A stretch of DNA of 64,000 bases from Loxodes magnus (lineage: Eukaryota > Ciliophora > Karyorelictea > Loxodida > Loxodidae): contig CAMPDV010000883.1 in NCBI GenBank assembly GCA_946699065.1, forward strand, positions 95,633-159,632, written 5' to 3'. Positions 13,702-27,193 of this stretch are shown piece after piece. Numbering within the stretch: the first letter of the stretch is position 1; every line of letters begins with the position of its first letter. Made by a program: the position numbers and the translations under genes. The notes under the pieces were generated by a model. It ran no database searches, had not been told where the DNA came from, and saw nothing but the letters and a program-made list of their open reading frames with translations.

Positions 13702-14186
13702 GAATACAACTTTTTTATTTATTTTTTTTACTCTTAATCTCTTTTTTACTCATTTAAATATAATGTAAAATCTTGTCTTTCAAGATGTAATTAAAATTTA
13801 TTGCAATTAAGTATTTTAATTGGAACTCATTGATATATAATATGCAGTCAAAAATATCCTAGACTTACTTTATATCCAAGACTTATTAAATGTTCAGAAA
13901 TTTCCGAGACTTAATTATATCTATCAACTTTATTACGATATCGGTTAAACTTATCATTTTTATAGATTTGTTACTGAAGAGAGATATGGTATTTAAAAAT
14001 TATATATCAGTTTTTCACTGAAAAATAAAACCCCAATGCTATTGTAAAAAAACTAATAAAAAAAACGATTACTAAAATATGATATATAAGCAGAACATTC
14101 GTTTTTTCTAAAAAATGTAAAAACTTCTCGCGATCATTCTAAGTTTGGTTGTTTCCATTCAAAGTTACAAAAGCGGAGTGTAGCAA

Positions 14187-15376
14187 ATGTTACAAAAGAA
14201 TCAATATAGCTATTATGACTCACTTGCTAGTTATGATTATGTATAACCTTATGAGACTGATAAAGCTGTTTACGTCTACAACTACGATTATACCACAAGT
14301 CCATCATATTATTATTACAATTCACTCGAAAGTCCCTATGTTTATGATTCTCTCTCATCGGATGCTTACGATTATACTGCCTAATCATCTTATTACTATT
14401 ATGATTCACTCGAAAGTCCCTATGTTTATGATTCTCTCTCATCAGATGCTTATACTGCATAACCATCTTATTACTATTATGATTCATTCATACAAAAATC
14501 ATTAAAACCCTATGCTTATTACTAGTATGATTCCCCCTATAGTTACGACTAATCATATTATTATTATGATTCTCTCTCATCAGATGCTTATAGTTATGCA
14601 CCTTATTACTACTATGATTCACTCTTAGAAAAGTCAGAAAGACCTTATAGTTACTCACAGGCACCATCATATTATTATTATGATTCTCTCTCATCAGATG
14701 CTTATAGTTATGCACCTTATTACTACTATGATTCACTCTTAGAAAAGTCAGAAAGACCTTATAGTTACTCACAGGCACCATCATATTATTATTATGATTC
14801 ATTCTTACAAAAATCAGAAGACCTTATAGTTATGCATAGGTACCCTATTACTATTATGATTCACTCTTATAAAAGTCAGAAAGACCTTATAGTTACTCAC
14901 AGGCACCATCATATTACTATTATGATTCATTCTTACAAAAATCAGAAAAACCATATAGTTATGCACAAGCACCTTATTACTACTATGATTCCTTACTAGA
15001 GAAATCAGATATTTATGCCTATTCTTAGTCATATTATTACTATGATTCATTCTTACAAAAATCAGAAAGACCATATAGTTATGCACAAGCACCTTATTAC
15101 TACTATGATTCCTTACTAGAGAAATCAGATATTTATGCCTATTCTTAGTCATATTATTACTATGATTCATTCTTACAAAAATCAGAAAGACCTTATAGTT
15201 ATGCACAGGCACCCTATTATTACTACGATTCTTTATTAGAGAAATCAGAATCACCTGTTTATATCTATAGTTACGATTATTCAGTACCACCATCATATTA
15301 TTACTATGATGACCAACCAAATTACGATTATGCAGAAAAATTAAGTTACAGTTATTATGATTACTAGTTTGATTGA
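14187..15376 (+). CDS. Tyrosine-rich protein, copy L10, frame-shifted
   Basis: Long form with the duplicated DIYAYSQS module, but with an intact YYYY where L9 and L11 have Gln. One A is missing at 14815-14820, giving 1190 bases. Confidence 0.75.
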
Positions 15377-15861
15377 GAATACAACTTTTTTATTTATTTT
15401 TTTTACTCTTAATCTCTTTTTTACTCATTTAAATATAATGTAAAATCTTGTCTTTCAAGATGTAATTAAAATTTATTGCAATTAAGTATTTTAATTGGAA
15501 CTCATTGATATATAATATGCAGTCAAAAATATCCTAGACTTACTTTATATCCAAGACTTATTAAATGTTCAGAAATTTCCGAGACTTAATTATATCTATC
15601 AACTTTATTACGATATCGGTTAAACTTATCATTTTTATAGATTTGTTACTGAAGAGAGATATGGTATTTAAAAATTATATATCAGTTTTTCACTGAAAAA
15701 TAAAACCCCAATGCTATTGTAAAAAAACTAATAAAAAAAACGATTACTAAAATATGATATATAAGCAGAACATTCGTTTTTTCTAAAAAATGTAAAAACT
15801 TCTCGCGATCATTCTAAGTTTGGTTGTTTCCATTCAAAGTTACAAAAGCGGAGTGTAGCAA

Positions 15862-17052
15862 ATGTTACAAAAGAATCAATATAGCTATTATGACTCACTT
15901 GCTAGTTATGATTATGTATAACCTTATGAGACTGATAAAGCTGTTTACGTCTACAACTACGATTATACCACAAGTCCATCATATTATTATTACAATTCAC
16001 TCGAAAGTCCCTATGTTTATGATTCTCTCTCATCGGATGCTTACGATTATACTGCCTAATCATCTTATTACTATTATGATTCACTCGAAAGTCCCTATGT
16101 TTATGATTCTCTCTCATCAGATGCTTATACTGCATAACCATCTTATTACTATTATGATTCATTCATACAAAAATCATTAAAACCCTATGCTTATTACTAG
16201 TATGATTCCCCCTATAGTTACGACTAATCATATTATTATTATGATTCTCTCTCATCAGATGCTTATAGTTATGCACCTTATTACTACTATGATTCACTCT
16301 TAGAAAAGTCAGAAAGACCTTATAGTTACTCACAGGCACCATCATATTATTATTATGATTCTCTCTCATCAGATGCTTATAGTTATGCACCTTATTACTA
16401 CTATGATTCACTCTTAGAAAAGTCAGAAAGACCTTATAGTTACTCACAGGCACCATCATATTATTATTATGATTCATTCTTACAAAAATCAGAAAGACCT
16501 TATAGTTATGCATAGGTACCCTATTACTATTATGATTCACTCTTATAAAAGTCAGAAAGACCTTATAGTTACTCACAGGCACCATCATAATACTATTATG
16601 ATTCATTCTTACAAAAATCAGAAAAACCATATAGTTATGCACAAGCACCTTATTACTACTATGATTCCTTACTAGAGAAATCAGATATTTATGCCTATTC
16701 TTAGTCATATTATTACTATGATTCATTCTTACAAAAATCAGAAAGACCTTATAGTTATGCACAAGCACCTTATTACTACTATGATTCCTTACTAGAGAAA
16801 TCAGATATTTATGCCTATTCTTAGTCATATTATTACTATGATTCATTCTTACAAAAATCAGAAAGACCTTATAGTTATGCACAGGCACCCTATTATTACT
16901 ACGATTCTTTATTAGAGAAATCAGAATCACCTGTTTATATCTATAGTTACGATTATTCAGTACCACCATCATATTATTACTATGATGACCAACCAAATTA
17001 CGATTATGCAGAAAAATTAAGTTACAGTTATTATGATTACTAGTTTGATTGA
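15862..17052 (+). CDS. Tyrosine-rich protein, copy L11 (396 aa)
   Basis: Intact long form sharing the UAA-for-Tyr change of L9, two units away. This suggests duplication of a two-unit block or gene conversion. Confidence 0.85.
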
Positions 17053-17537
17053 GAATACAACTTTTTTATTTATTTTTTTTACTCTTAATCTCTTTTTTAC
17101 TCATTTAAATATAATGTAAAATCTTGTCTTTCAAGATGTAATTAAAATTTATTGCAATTAAGTATTTTAATTGGAACTCATTGATATATAATATGCAGTC
17201 AAAAATATCCTAGACTTACTTTATATCCAAGACTTATTAAATGTTCAGAAATTTCCGAGACTTAATTATATCTATCAACTTTATTACGATATCGGTTAAA
17301 CTTATCATTTTTATAGATTTGTTACTGAAGAGAGATATGGTATTTAAAAATTATATATCAGTTTTTCACTGAAAAATAAAACCCCAATGCTATTGTAAAA
17401 AAACTAATAAAAAAAACGATTACTAAAATATGATATATAAGCAGAACATTCGTTTTTTCTAAAAAATGTAAAAACTTCTCGCGATCATTCTAAGTTTGGT
17501 TGTTTCCATTCAAAGTTACAAAAGCGGAGTGTAGCAA

Positions 17538-18608
17538 ATGTTACAAAAGAATCAATATAGCTATTATGACTCACTTGCTAGTTATGATTATGTATAACCT
17601 TATGAGACTGATAAAGCTGTTTACGTCTACAACTACGATTATACCACAAGTCCATCATATTATTATTACAATTCACTCGAAAGTCCCTATGTTTATGATT
17701 CTCTCTCATCGGATGCTTACGATTATACTGCCTAATCATCTTATTACTATTATGATTCACTCGAAAGTCCCTATGTTTATGATTCTCTCTCATCAGATGC
17801 TTATACTGCATAACCATCTTATTACTATTATGATTCATTCATACAAAAATCATTAAAACCCTATGCTTATTACTAGTATGATTCCCCCTATAGTTACGAC
17901 TAATCATATTATTATTATGATTCTCTCTCATCAGATGCTTATAGTTATGCACCTTATTACTACTATGATTCACTCTTAGAAAAGTCAGAAAGACCTTATA
18001 GTTACTCACAGGCACCATCATATTATTATTATGATTCTCTCTCATCAGATGCTTATAGTTATGCACCTTATTACTACTATGATTCACTCTTAGAAAAGTC
18101 AGAAAGACCTTATAGTTACTCACAGGCACCATCATATTATTATTATGATTCATTCTTACAAAAATCAGAAAGACCTTATAGTTATGCATAGGTACCCTAT
18201 TACTATTATGATTCACTCTTATAAAAGTCAGAAAGACCTTATAGTTACTCACAGGCACCATCATATTACTATTATGATTCATTCTTACAAAAATCAGAAA
18301 AACCATATAGTTATGCACAAGCACCTTATTACTACTATGATTCCTTACTAGAGAAATCAGATATTTATGCCTATTCTTAGTCATATTATTACTATGATTC
18401 ATTCTTACAAAAATCAGAAAGACCTTATAGTTATGCACAGGCACCCTATTATTACTACGATTCTTTATTAGAGAAATCAGAATCACCTGTTTATATCTAT
18501 AGTTACGATTATTCAGTACCACCATCATATTATTACTATGATGACCAACCAAATTACGATTATGCAGAAAAATTAAGTTACAGTTATTATGATTACTAGT
18601 TTGATTGA
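17538..18608 (+). CDS. Tyrosine-rich protein, copy L12 (356 aa)
   Basis: Intact, two SSDAYSYAP modules, type B, single DIYAYSQS module. Confidence 0.85.
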
Positions 18609-19092
18609 GAATACAACTTTTTTATTTATTTTTTTTACTCTTAATCTCTTTTTTACTCATTTAAATATAATGTAAAATCTTGTCTTTCAAGATGTAATTA
18701 AAATTTATTGCAATTAAGTATTTTAATTGGAACTCATTGATATATAATATGCAGTCAAAAATATCCTAGACTTACTTTATATCCAAGACTTATTAAATGT
18801 TCAGAAATTTCCGAGACTTAATTATATCTATCAACTTTATTACGATATCGGTTAAACTTATCATTTTTATAGATTTGTTACTGAAGAGAGATATGGTATT
18901 TAAAAATTATATATCAGTTTTTCACTGAAAAATAAAACCCCAATGCTATTGTAAAAAAACTAATAAAAAAACGATTACTAAAATATGATATATAAGCAGA
19001 ACATTCGTTTTTTCTAAAAAATGTAAAAACTTCTCGCGATCATTCTAAGTTTGGTTGTTTCCATTCAAAGTTACAAAAGCGGAGTGTAGCAA

Positions 19093-20049
19093 ATGTTACA
19101 AAAGAATCAATATAGCTATTATGACTCACTTGCTAGTTATGATTATGTATAACCTTATGAGACTGATAAAGCTGTTTACGTCTACAACTACGATTATACC
19201 ACAAGTCCATCATATTATTATTACAATTCACTCGAAAGTCCCTATGTTTATGATTCTCTCTCATCGGATGCTTACGATTATACTGCCTAATCATCTTATT
19301 ACTATTATGATTCACTCGAAAGTCCCTATGTTTATGATTCTCTCTCATCAGATGCTTATACTGCATAACCATCTTATTACTATTATGATTCATTCATACA
19401 AAAATCATTAAAACCCTATGCTTATTACTAGTATGATTCCCCCTATAGTTACGACTAATCATATTATTATTATGATTCTCTCTCATCAGATGCTTATAGT
19501 TATGCACCTTATTACTACTATGATTCACTCTTAGAAAAGTCAGAAAGACCTTATAGTTACTCACAGGCACCATCATATTATTATTATGATTCATTCTTAC
19601 AAAAATCAGAAAGACCTTATAGTTATGCATAGGTACCCTATTACTATTATGATTCACTCTTATAAAAGTCAGAAAGACCTTATAGTTACTCACAGGCACC
19701 ATCATATTACTATTATGATTCATTCTTACAAAAATCAGAAAAACCATATAGTTATGCACAAGCACCTTATTACTACTATGATTCCTTACTAGAGAAATCA
19801 GATATTTATGCCTATTCTTAGTCATATTATTACTATGATTCATTCTTACAAAAATCAGAAAGACCTTATAGTTATGCACAGGCACCCTATTATTACTACG
19901 ATTCTTTATTAGAGAAATCAGAATCACCTGTTTATATCTATAGTTACGATTATTCAGTACCACCATCATATTATTACTATGATGACCAACCAAATTACGA
20001 TTATGCAGAAAAATTAAGTTACAGTTATTATGATTACTAGTTTGATTGA
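19093..20049 (+). CDS. Tyrosine-rich protein, copy L13 (318 aa)
   Basis: Intact short type B form with one SSDAYSYAP module. Confidence 0.85.
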
Positions 20050-20533
20050 GAATACAACTTTTTTATTTATTTTTTTTACTCTTAATCTCTTTTTTACTCA
20101 TTTAAATATAATGTAAAATCTTGTCTTTCAAGATGTAATTAAAATTTATTGCAATTAAGTATTTTAATTGGAACTCATTGATATATAATATGCAGTCAAA
20201 AATATCCTAGACTTACTTTATATCCAAGACTTATTAAATGTTCAGAAATTTCCGAGACTTAATTATATCTATCAACTTTATTACGATATCGGTTAAACTT
20301 ATCATTTTTATAGATTTGTTACTGAAGAGAGATATGGTATTTAAAAATTATATATCAGTTTTTCACTGAAAAATAAAACCCCAATGCTATTGTAAAAAAA
20401 CTAATAAAAAAACGATTACTAAAATATGATATATAAGCAGAACATTCGTTTTTTCTAAAAAATGTAAAAACTTCTCGCGATCATTCTAAGTTTGGTTGTT
20501 TCCATTCAAAGTTACAAAAGCGGAGTGTAGCAA

Positions 20534-21490
20534 ATGTTACAAAAGAATCAATATAGCTATTATGACTCACTTGCTAGTTATGATTATGTATAACCTTATG
20601 AGACTGATAAAGCTGTTTACGTCTACAACTACGATTATACCACAAGTCCATCATATTATTATTACAATTCACTCGAAAGTCCCTATGTTTATGATTCTCT
20701 CTCATCGGATGCTTACGATTATACTGCCTAATCATCTTATTACTATTATGATTCACTCGAAAGTCCCTATGTTTATGATTCTCTCTCATCAGATGCTTAT
20801 ACTGCATAACCATCTTATTACTATTATGATTCATTCATACAAAAATCATTAAAACCCTATGCTTATTACTAGTATGATTCCCCCTATAGTTACGACTAAT
20901 CATATTATTATTATGATTCTCTCTCATCAGATGCTTATAGTTATGCACCTTATTACTACTATGATTCACTCTTAGAAAAGTCAGAAAGACCTTATAGTTA
21001 CTCACAGGCACCATCATATTATTATTATGATTCATTCTTACAAAAATCAGAAAGACCTTATAGTTATGCATAGGTACCCTATTACTATTATGATTCACTC
21101 TTATAAAAGTCAGAAAGACCTTATAGTTACTCACAGGCACCATCATATTACTATTATGATTCATTCTTACAAAAATCAGAAAAACCATATAGTTATGCAC
21201 AGGCACCTTATTACTACTATGATTCCTTATTAGAGAAATCAGATATTTATGCCTATTCTTAGTCATATTATTACTATGATTCATTCTTACAAAAATCAGA
21301 AAGACCTTATAGTTATGCACAGGCACCCTATTATTACTACGATTCTTTATTAGAGAAATCAGAATCACCTGTTTATATCTATAGTTACGATTATTCAGTA
21401 CCACCATCATATTATTACTATGATGACCAACCAAATTACGATTATGCAGAAAAATTAAGTTACAGTTATTATGATTACTAGTTTGATTGA
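20534..21490 (+). CDS. Tyrosine-rich protein, copy L14 (318 aa)
   Basis: Intact short type B form. It uses CAG and TTA at two positions where neighbouring type B copies use CAA and CTA, matching type A copies there; a mosaic by gene conversion is possible. Confidence 0.85.
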
Positions 21491-21974
21491 GAATACAACT
21501 TTTTTATTTATTTTTTTTACTCTTAATCTCTTTTTTACTCATTTAAATATAATGTAAAATCTTGTCTTTCAAGATGTAATTAAAATTTATTGCAATTAAG
21601 TATTTTAATTGGAACTCATTGATATATAATATGCAGTCAAAAATATCCTAGACTTACTTTATATCCAAGACTTATTAAATGTTCAGAAATTTCCGAGACT
21701 TAATTATATCTATCAACTTTATTACGATATCGGTTAAACTTATCATTTTTATAGATTTGTTACTGAAGAGAGATATGGTATTTAAAAATTATATATCAGT
21801 TTTTCACTGAAAAATAAAACCCCAATGCTATTGTAAAAAAACTAATAAAAAAACGATTACTAAAATATGATATATAAGCAGAACATTCGTTTTTTCTAAA
21901 AAATGTAAAAACTTCTCGCGATCATTCTAAGTTTGGTTGTTTCCATTCAAAGTTACAAAAGCGGAGTGTAGCAA

Positions 21975-23123
21975 ATGTTACAAAAGAATCAATATAGCTA
22001 TTATGACTCACTTGCTAGTTATGATTATGTATAACCTTATGAGACTGATAAAGCTGTTTACGTCTACAACTACGATTATACCACAAGTCCATCATATTAT
22101 TATTACAATTCACTCGAAAGTCCCTATGTTTATGATTCTCTCTCATCGGATGCTTACGATTATACTGCCTAATCATCTTATTACTATTATGATTCACTCG
22201 AAAGTCCCTATGTTTATGATTCTCTCTCATCAGATGCTTATACTGCATAACCATCTTATTACTATTATGATTCACTCGAAAGTCCCTATGTTTATGATTC
22301 TCTCTCATCAGATGCTTATACTGCATAACCATCTTATTACTATTATGATTCATTCATACAAAAATCATTAAAACCCTATGCTTATTACTAGTATGATTCC
22401 CCCTATAGTTACGACTAATCATATTATTATTATGATTCTCTCTCATCAGATGCTTATAGTTATGCACCTTATTACTACTATGATTCACTCTTAGAAAAGT
22501 CAGAAAGACCTTATAGTTACTCACAGGCACCATCATATTATTATTATGATTCTCTCTCATCAGATGCTTATAGTTATGCACCTTATTACTACTATGATTC
22601 ACTCTTAGAAAAGTCAGAAAGACCTTATAGTTACTCACAGGCACCATCATATTATTATTATGATTCATTCTTACAAAAATCAGAAAGACCTTATAGTTAT
22701 GCATAGGTACCCTATTACTATTATGATTCACTCTTATAAAAGTCAGAAAGACCTTATAGTTACTCACAGGCACCATCATATTACTATTATGATTCATTCT
22801 TACAAAAATCAGAAAAACCATATAGTTATGCACAGGCACCTTATTACTACTATGATTCCTTATTAGAGAAATCAGATATTTATGCCTATTCTTAGTCATA
22901 TTATTACTATGATTCATTCTTACAAAAATCAGAAAGACCTTATAGTTATGCACAGGCACCCTATTATTACTACGATTCTTTATTAGAGAAATCAGAATCA
23001 CCTGTTTATATCTATAGTTACGATTATTCAGTACCACCATCATATTATTACTATGATGACCAACCAAATTACGATTATGCAGAAAAATTAAGTTACAGTT
23101 ATTATGATTACTAGTTTGATTGA
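21975..23123 (+). CDS. Tyrosine-rich protein, copy L15 (382 aa)
   Basis: Intact. The 26-residue YVYDSLSSDAYTAQPS module is duplicated in the N-terminal half, and two SSDAYSYAP modules follow. Type B with the L14-like variants. Confidence 0.85.
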
Positions 23124-23607
23124 GAATACAACTTTTTTATTTATTTTTTTTACTCTTAATCTCTTTTTTACTCATTTAAATATAATGTAAAATCTTGTCT
23201 TTCAAGATGTAATTAAAATTTATTGCAATTAAGTATTTTAATTGGAACTCATTGATATATAATATGCAGTCAAAAATATCCTAGACTTACTTTATATCCA
23301 AGACTTATTAAATGTTCAGAAATTTCCGAGACTTAATTATATCTATCAACTTTATTACGATATCGGTTAAACTTATCATTTTTATAGATTTGTTACTGAA
23401 GAGAGATATGGTATTTAAAAATTATATATCAGTTTTTCACTGAAAAATAAAACCCCAATGCTATTGTAAAAAAACTAATAAAAAAACGATTACTAAAATA
23501 TGATATATAAGCAGAACATTCGTTTTTTCTAAAAAATGTAAAAACTTCTCGCGATCATTCTAAGTTTGGTTGTTTCCATTCAAAGTTACAAAAGCGGAGT
23601 GTAGCAA

Positions 23608-24854
23608 ATGTTACAAAAGAATCAATATAGCTATTATGACTCACTTGCTAGTTATGATTATGTATAACCTTATGAGACTGATAAAGCTGTTTACGTCTAC
23701 AACTACGATTATACCACAAGTCCATCATATTATTATTACAATTCACTCGAAAGTCCCTATGTTTATGATTCTCTCTCATCGGATGCTTACGATTATACTG
23801 CCTAATCATCTTATTACTATTATGATTCACTCGAAAGTCCCTATGTTTATGATTCTCTCTCATCGGATGCTTACGATTATACTGCCTAATCATCTTATTA
23901 CTATTATGATTCACTCGAAAGTCCCTATGTTTATGATTCTCTCTCATCAGATGCTTATACTGCATAACCATCTTATTACTATTATGATTCATTCATACAA
24001 AAATCATTAAAACCCTATGCTTATTACTAGTATGATTCCCCCTATAGTTACGACTAATCATATTATTATTATGATTCTCTCTCATCAGATGCTTATAGTT
24101 ATGCACCTTATTACTACTATGATTCACTCTTAGAAAAGTCAGAAAGACCTTATAGTTACTCACAGGCACCATCATATTATTATTATGATTCTCTCTCATC
24201 AGATGCTTATATATGCACCTTATTACTACTATGATTCACTCTTAGAAAAGTCAGAAAGACCTTATAGTTATTCACAGGCACCATCATATTACTACTATGA
24301 TTCACTCTTATGATATGCATAGGTACCCTATTCTATTAGAAAAGTCAGAAAGACCTTATAGTTACTCACAGGCACCATCATATTATTATTATGATTCATT
24401 CTTACAAAAATCAGAAAGACCTTATAGTTATGCATAGGTACCCTATTACTATTATGATTCACTCTTATAAAAGTCAGAAAGACCTTATAGTTACTCACAG
24501 GCACCATCATATTACTATTATGATTCATTCTTACAAAAATCAGAAAAACCATATAGTTATGCACAAGCACCTTATTACTACTATGATTCCTTACTAGAGA
24601 AATCAGATATTTATGCCTATTCTTAGTCATATTATTACTATGATTCATTCTTACAAAAATCAGAAAGACCTTATAGTTATGCACAGGCACCCTATTATTA
24701 CTACGATTCTTTATTAGAGAAATCAGAATCACCTGTTTATATCTATAGTTACGATTATTCAGTACCACCATCATATTATTACTATGATGACCAACCAAAT
24801 TACGATTATGCAGAAAAATTAAGTTACAGTTATTATGATTACTAGTTTGATTGA
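23608..24854 (+). pseudogene. Tyrosine-rich protein, copy L16, rearranged
   Basis: The 28-residue YVYDSLSSDAYDYTAQSS module is duplicated here, unlike in L15 and L17. The interval 24206-24340 is scrambled: a short deletion is followed by a partial, out-of-order repeat of the linker and a GGTACC-containing piece. The frame is lost (1247 bases). It could be a recombination scar or a local assembly error. Confidence 0.65.
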
Positions 24855-25338
24855 GAATACAACTTTTTTATTTATTTTTTTTACTCTTAATCTCTTTTTT
24901 ACTCATTTAAATATAATGTAAAATCTTGTCTTTCAAGATGTAATTAAAATTTATTGCAATTAAGTATTTTAATTGGAACTCATTGATATATAATATGCAG
25001 TCAAAAATATCCTAGACTTACTTTATATCCAAGACTTATTAAATGTTCAGAAATTTCCGAGACTTAATTATATCTATCAACTTTATTACGATATCGGTTA
25101 AACTTATCATTTTTATAGATTTGTTACTGAAGAGAGATATGGTATTTAAAAATTATATATCAGTTTTTCACTGAAAAATAAAACCCCAATGCTATTGTAA
25201 AAAAACTAATAAAAAAACGATTACTAAAATATGATATATAAGCAGAACATTCGTTTTTTCTAAAAAATGTAAAAACTTCTCGCGATCATTCTAAGTTTGG
25301 TTGTTTCCATTCAAAGTTACAAAAGCGGAGTGTAGCAA

Positions 25339-26487
25339 ATGTTACAAAAGAATCAATATAGCTATTATGACTCACTTGCTAGTTATGATTATGTATAACC
25401 TTATGAGACTGATAAAGCTGTTTACGTCTACAACTACGATTATACCACAAGTCCATCATATTATTATTACAATTCACTCGAAAGTCCCTATGTTTATGAT
25501 TCTCTCTCATCGGATGCTTACGATTATACTGCCTAATCATCTTATTACTATTATGATTCACTCGAAAGTCCCTATGTTTATGATTCTCTCTCATCAGATG
25601 CTTATACTGCATAACCATCTTATTACTATTATGATTCACTCGAAAGTCCCTATGTTTATGATTCTCTCTCATCAGATGCTTATACTGCATAACCATCTTA
25701 TTACTATTATGATTCATTCATACAAAAATCATTAAAACCCTATGCTTATTACTAGTATGATTCCCCCTATAGTTACGACTAATCATATTATTATTATGAT
25801 TCTCTCTCATCAGATGCTTATAGTTATGCACCTTATTACTACTATGATTCACTCTTAGAAAAGTCAGAAAGACCTTATAGTTACTCACAGGCACCATCAT
25901 ATTATTATTATGATTCTCTCTCATCAGATGCTTATAGTTATGCACCTTATTACTACTATGATTCACTCTTAGAAAAGTCAGAAAGACCTTATAGTTACTC
26001 ACAGGCACCATCATATTATTATTATGATTCATTCTTACAAAAATCAGAAAGACCTTATAGTTATGCATAGGTACCCTATTACTATTATGATTCACTCTTA
26101 TAAAAGTCAGAAAGACCTTATAGTTACTCACAGGCACCATCATATTACTATTATGATTCATTCTTACAAAAATCAGAAAAACCATATAGTTATGCACAAG
26201 CACCTTATTACTACTATGATTCCTTACTAGAGAAATCAGATATTTATGCCTATTCTTAGTCATATTATTACTATGATTCATTCTTACAAAAATCAGAAAG
26301 ACCTTATAGTTATGCACAGGCACCCTATTATTACTACGATTCTTTATTAGAGAAATCAGAATCACCTGTTTATATCTATAGTTACGATTATTCAGTACCA
26401 CCATCATATTATTACTATGATGACCAACCAAATTACGATTATGCAGAAAAATTAAGTTACAGTTATTATGATTACTAGTTTGATTGA
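25339..26487 (+). CDS. Tyrosine-rich protein, copy L17 (382 aa)
   Basis: Intact, with the same duplicated 26-residue module as L15. Last complete copy of the left arm. Confidence 0.85.
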
Positions 26488-26971
26488 GAATACAACTTTT
26501 TTATTTATTTTTTTTACTCTTAATCTCTTTTTTACTCATTTAAATATAATGTAAAATCTTGTCTTTCAAGATGTAATTAAAATTTATTGCAATTAAGTAT
26601 TTTAATTGGAACTCATTGATATATAATATGCAGTCAAAAATATCCTAGACTTACTTTATATCCAAGACTTATTAAATGTTCAGAAATTTCCGAGACTTAA
26701 TTATATCTATCAACTTTATTACGATATCGGTTAAACTTATCATTTTTATAGATTTGTTACTGAAGAGAGATATGGTATTTAAAAATTATATATCAGTTTT
26801 TCACTGAAAAATAAAACCCCAATGCTATTGTAAAAAAACTAATAAAAAAACGATTACTAAAATATGATATATAAGCAGAACATTCGTTTTTTCTAAAAAA
26901 TGTAAAAACTTCTCGCGATCATTCTAAGTTTGGTTGTTTCCATTCAAAGTTACAAAAGCGGAGTGTAGCAA

Positions 26972-27193
26972 ATGTTACAAAAGAATCAATATAGCTATTA
27001 TGACTCACTTGCTAGTTATGATTATGTATAACCTTATGAGACTGATAAAGCTGTTTACGTCTACAACTACGATTATACCACAAGTCCATCATATTATTAT
27101 TACAATTCACTCGAAAGTCCCTATGTTTATGATTCTCTCTCATCGGATGCTTACGATTATACTGCCTAATCATCTTATTACTATTATGATTCA
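26972..27193 (+). pseudogene. Tyrosine-rich protein, copy L18, 5' fragment at array edge
   Basis: The first 74 codons match the other copies, then homology stops in a YYYYDS-coding motif. The last three array bases serve on the other strand as the UGA of the next gene. Confidence 0.85.

Larger units (their letters stand above)
1..27193 (+). repeat. Left arm: tandem array of tyrosine-rich protein genes
   Basis: Seventeen complete units and one broken unit lie head to tail, each being a gene of 954-1247 bases plus a spacer of about 485 bases. Unit lengths cluster at about 1439, 1553, 1633, 1676 and 1731 bases; the steps equal whole coding modules of 78, 84, 114 or 120 bases. Spacers are nearly as conserved as the genes, which points to recent amplification or ongoing homogenisation. 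The first four genes carry module type A (AIYAYDYA); genes 5 to 17 carry type B (a second ERPYSYSQAPS block there). The array continues beyond the window start and ends at 27193 inside gene 18. Confidence 0.97.

Noticed and set aside
1-27193. CRISPR-like periodicity.
   Set aside because: The period is about 1.5 kb with coding content and internal modules; there are no short repeats with unique spacers.
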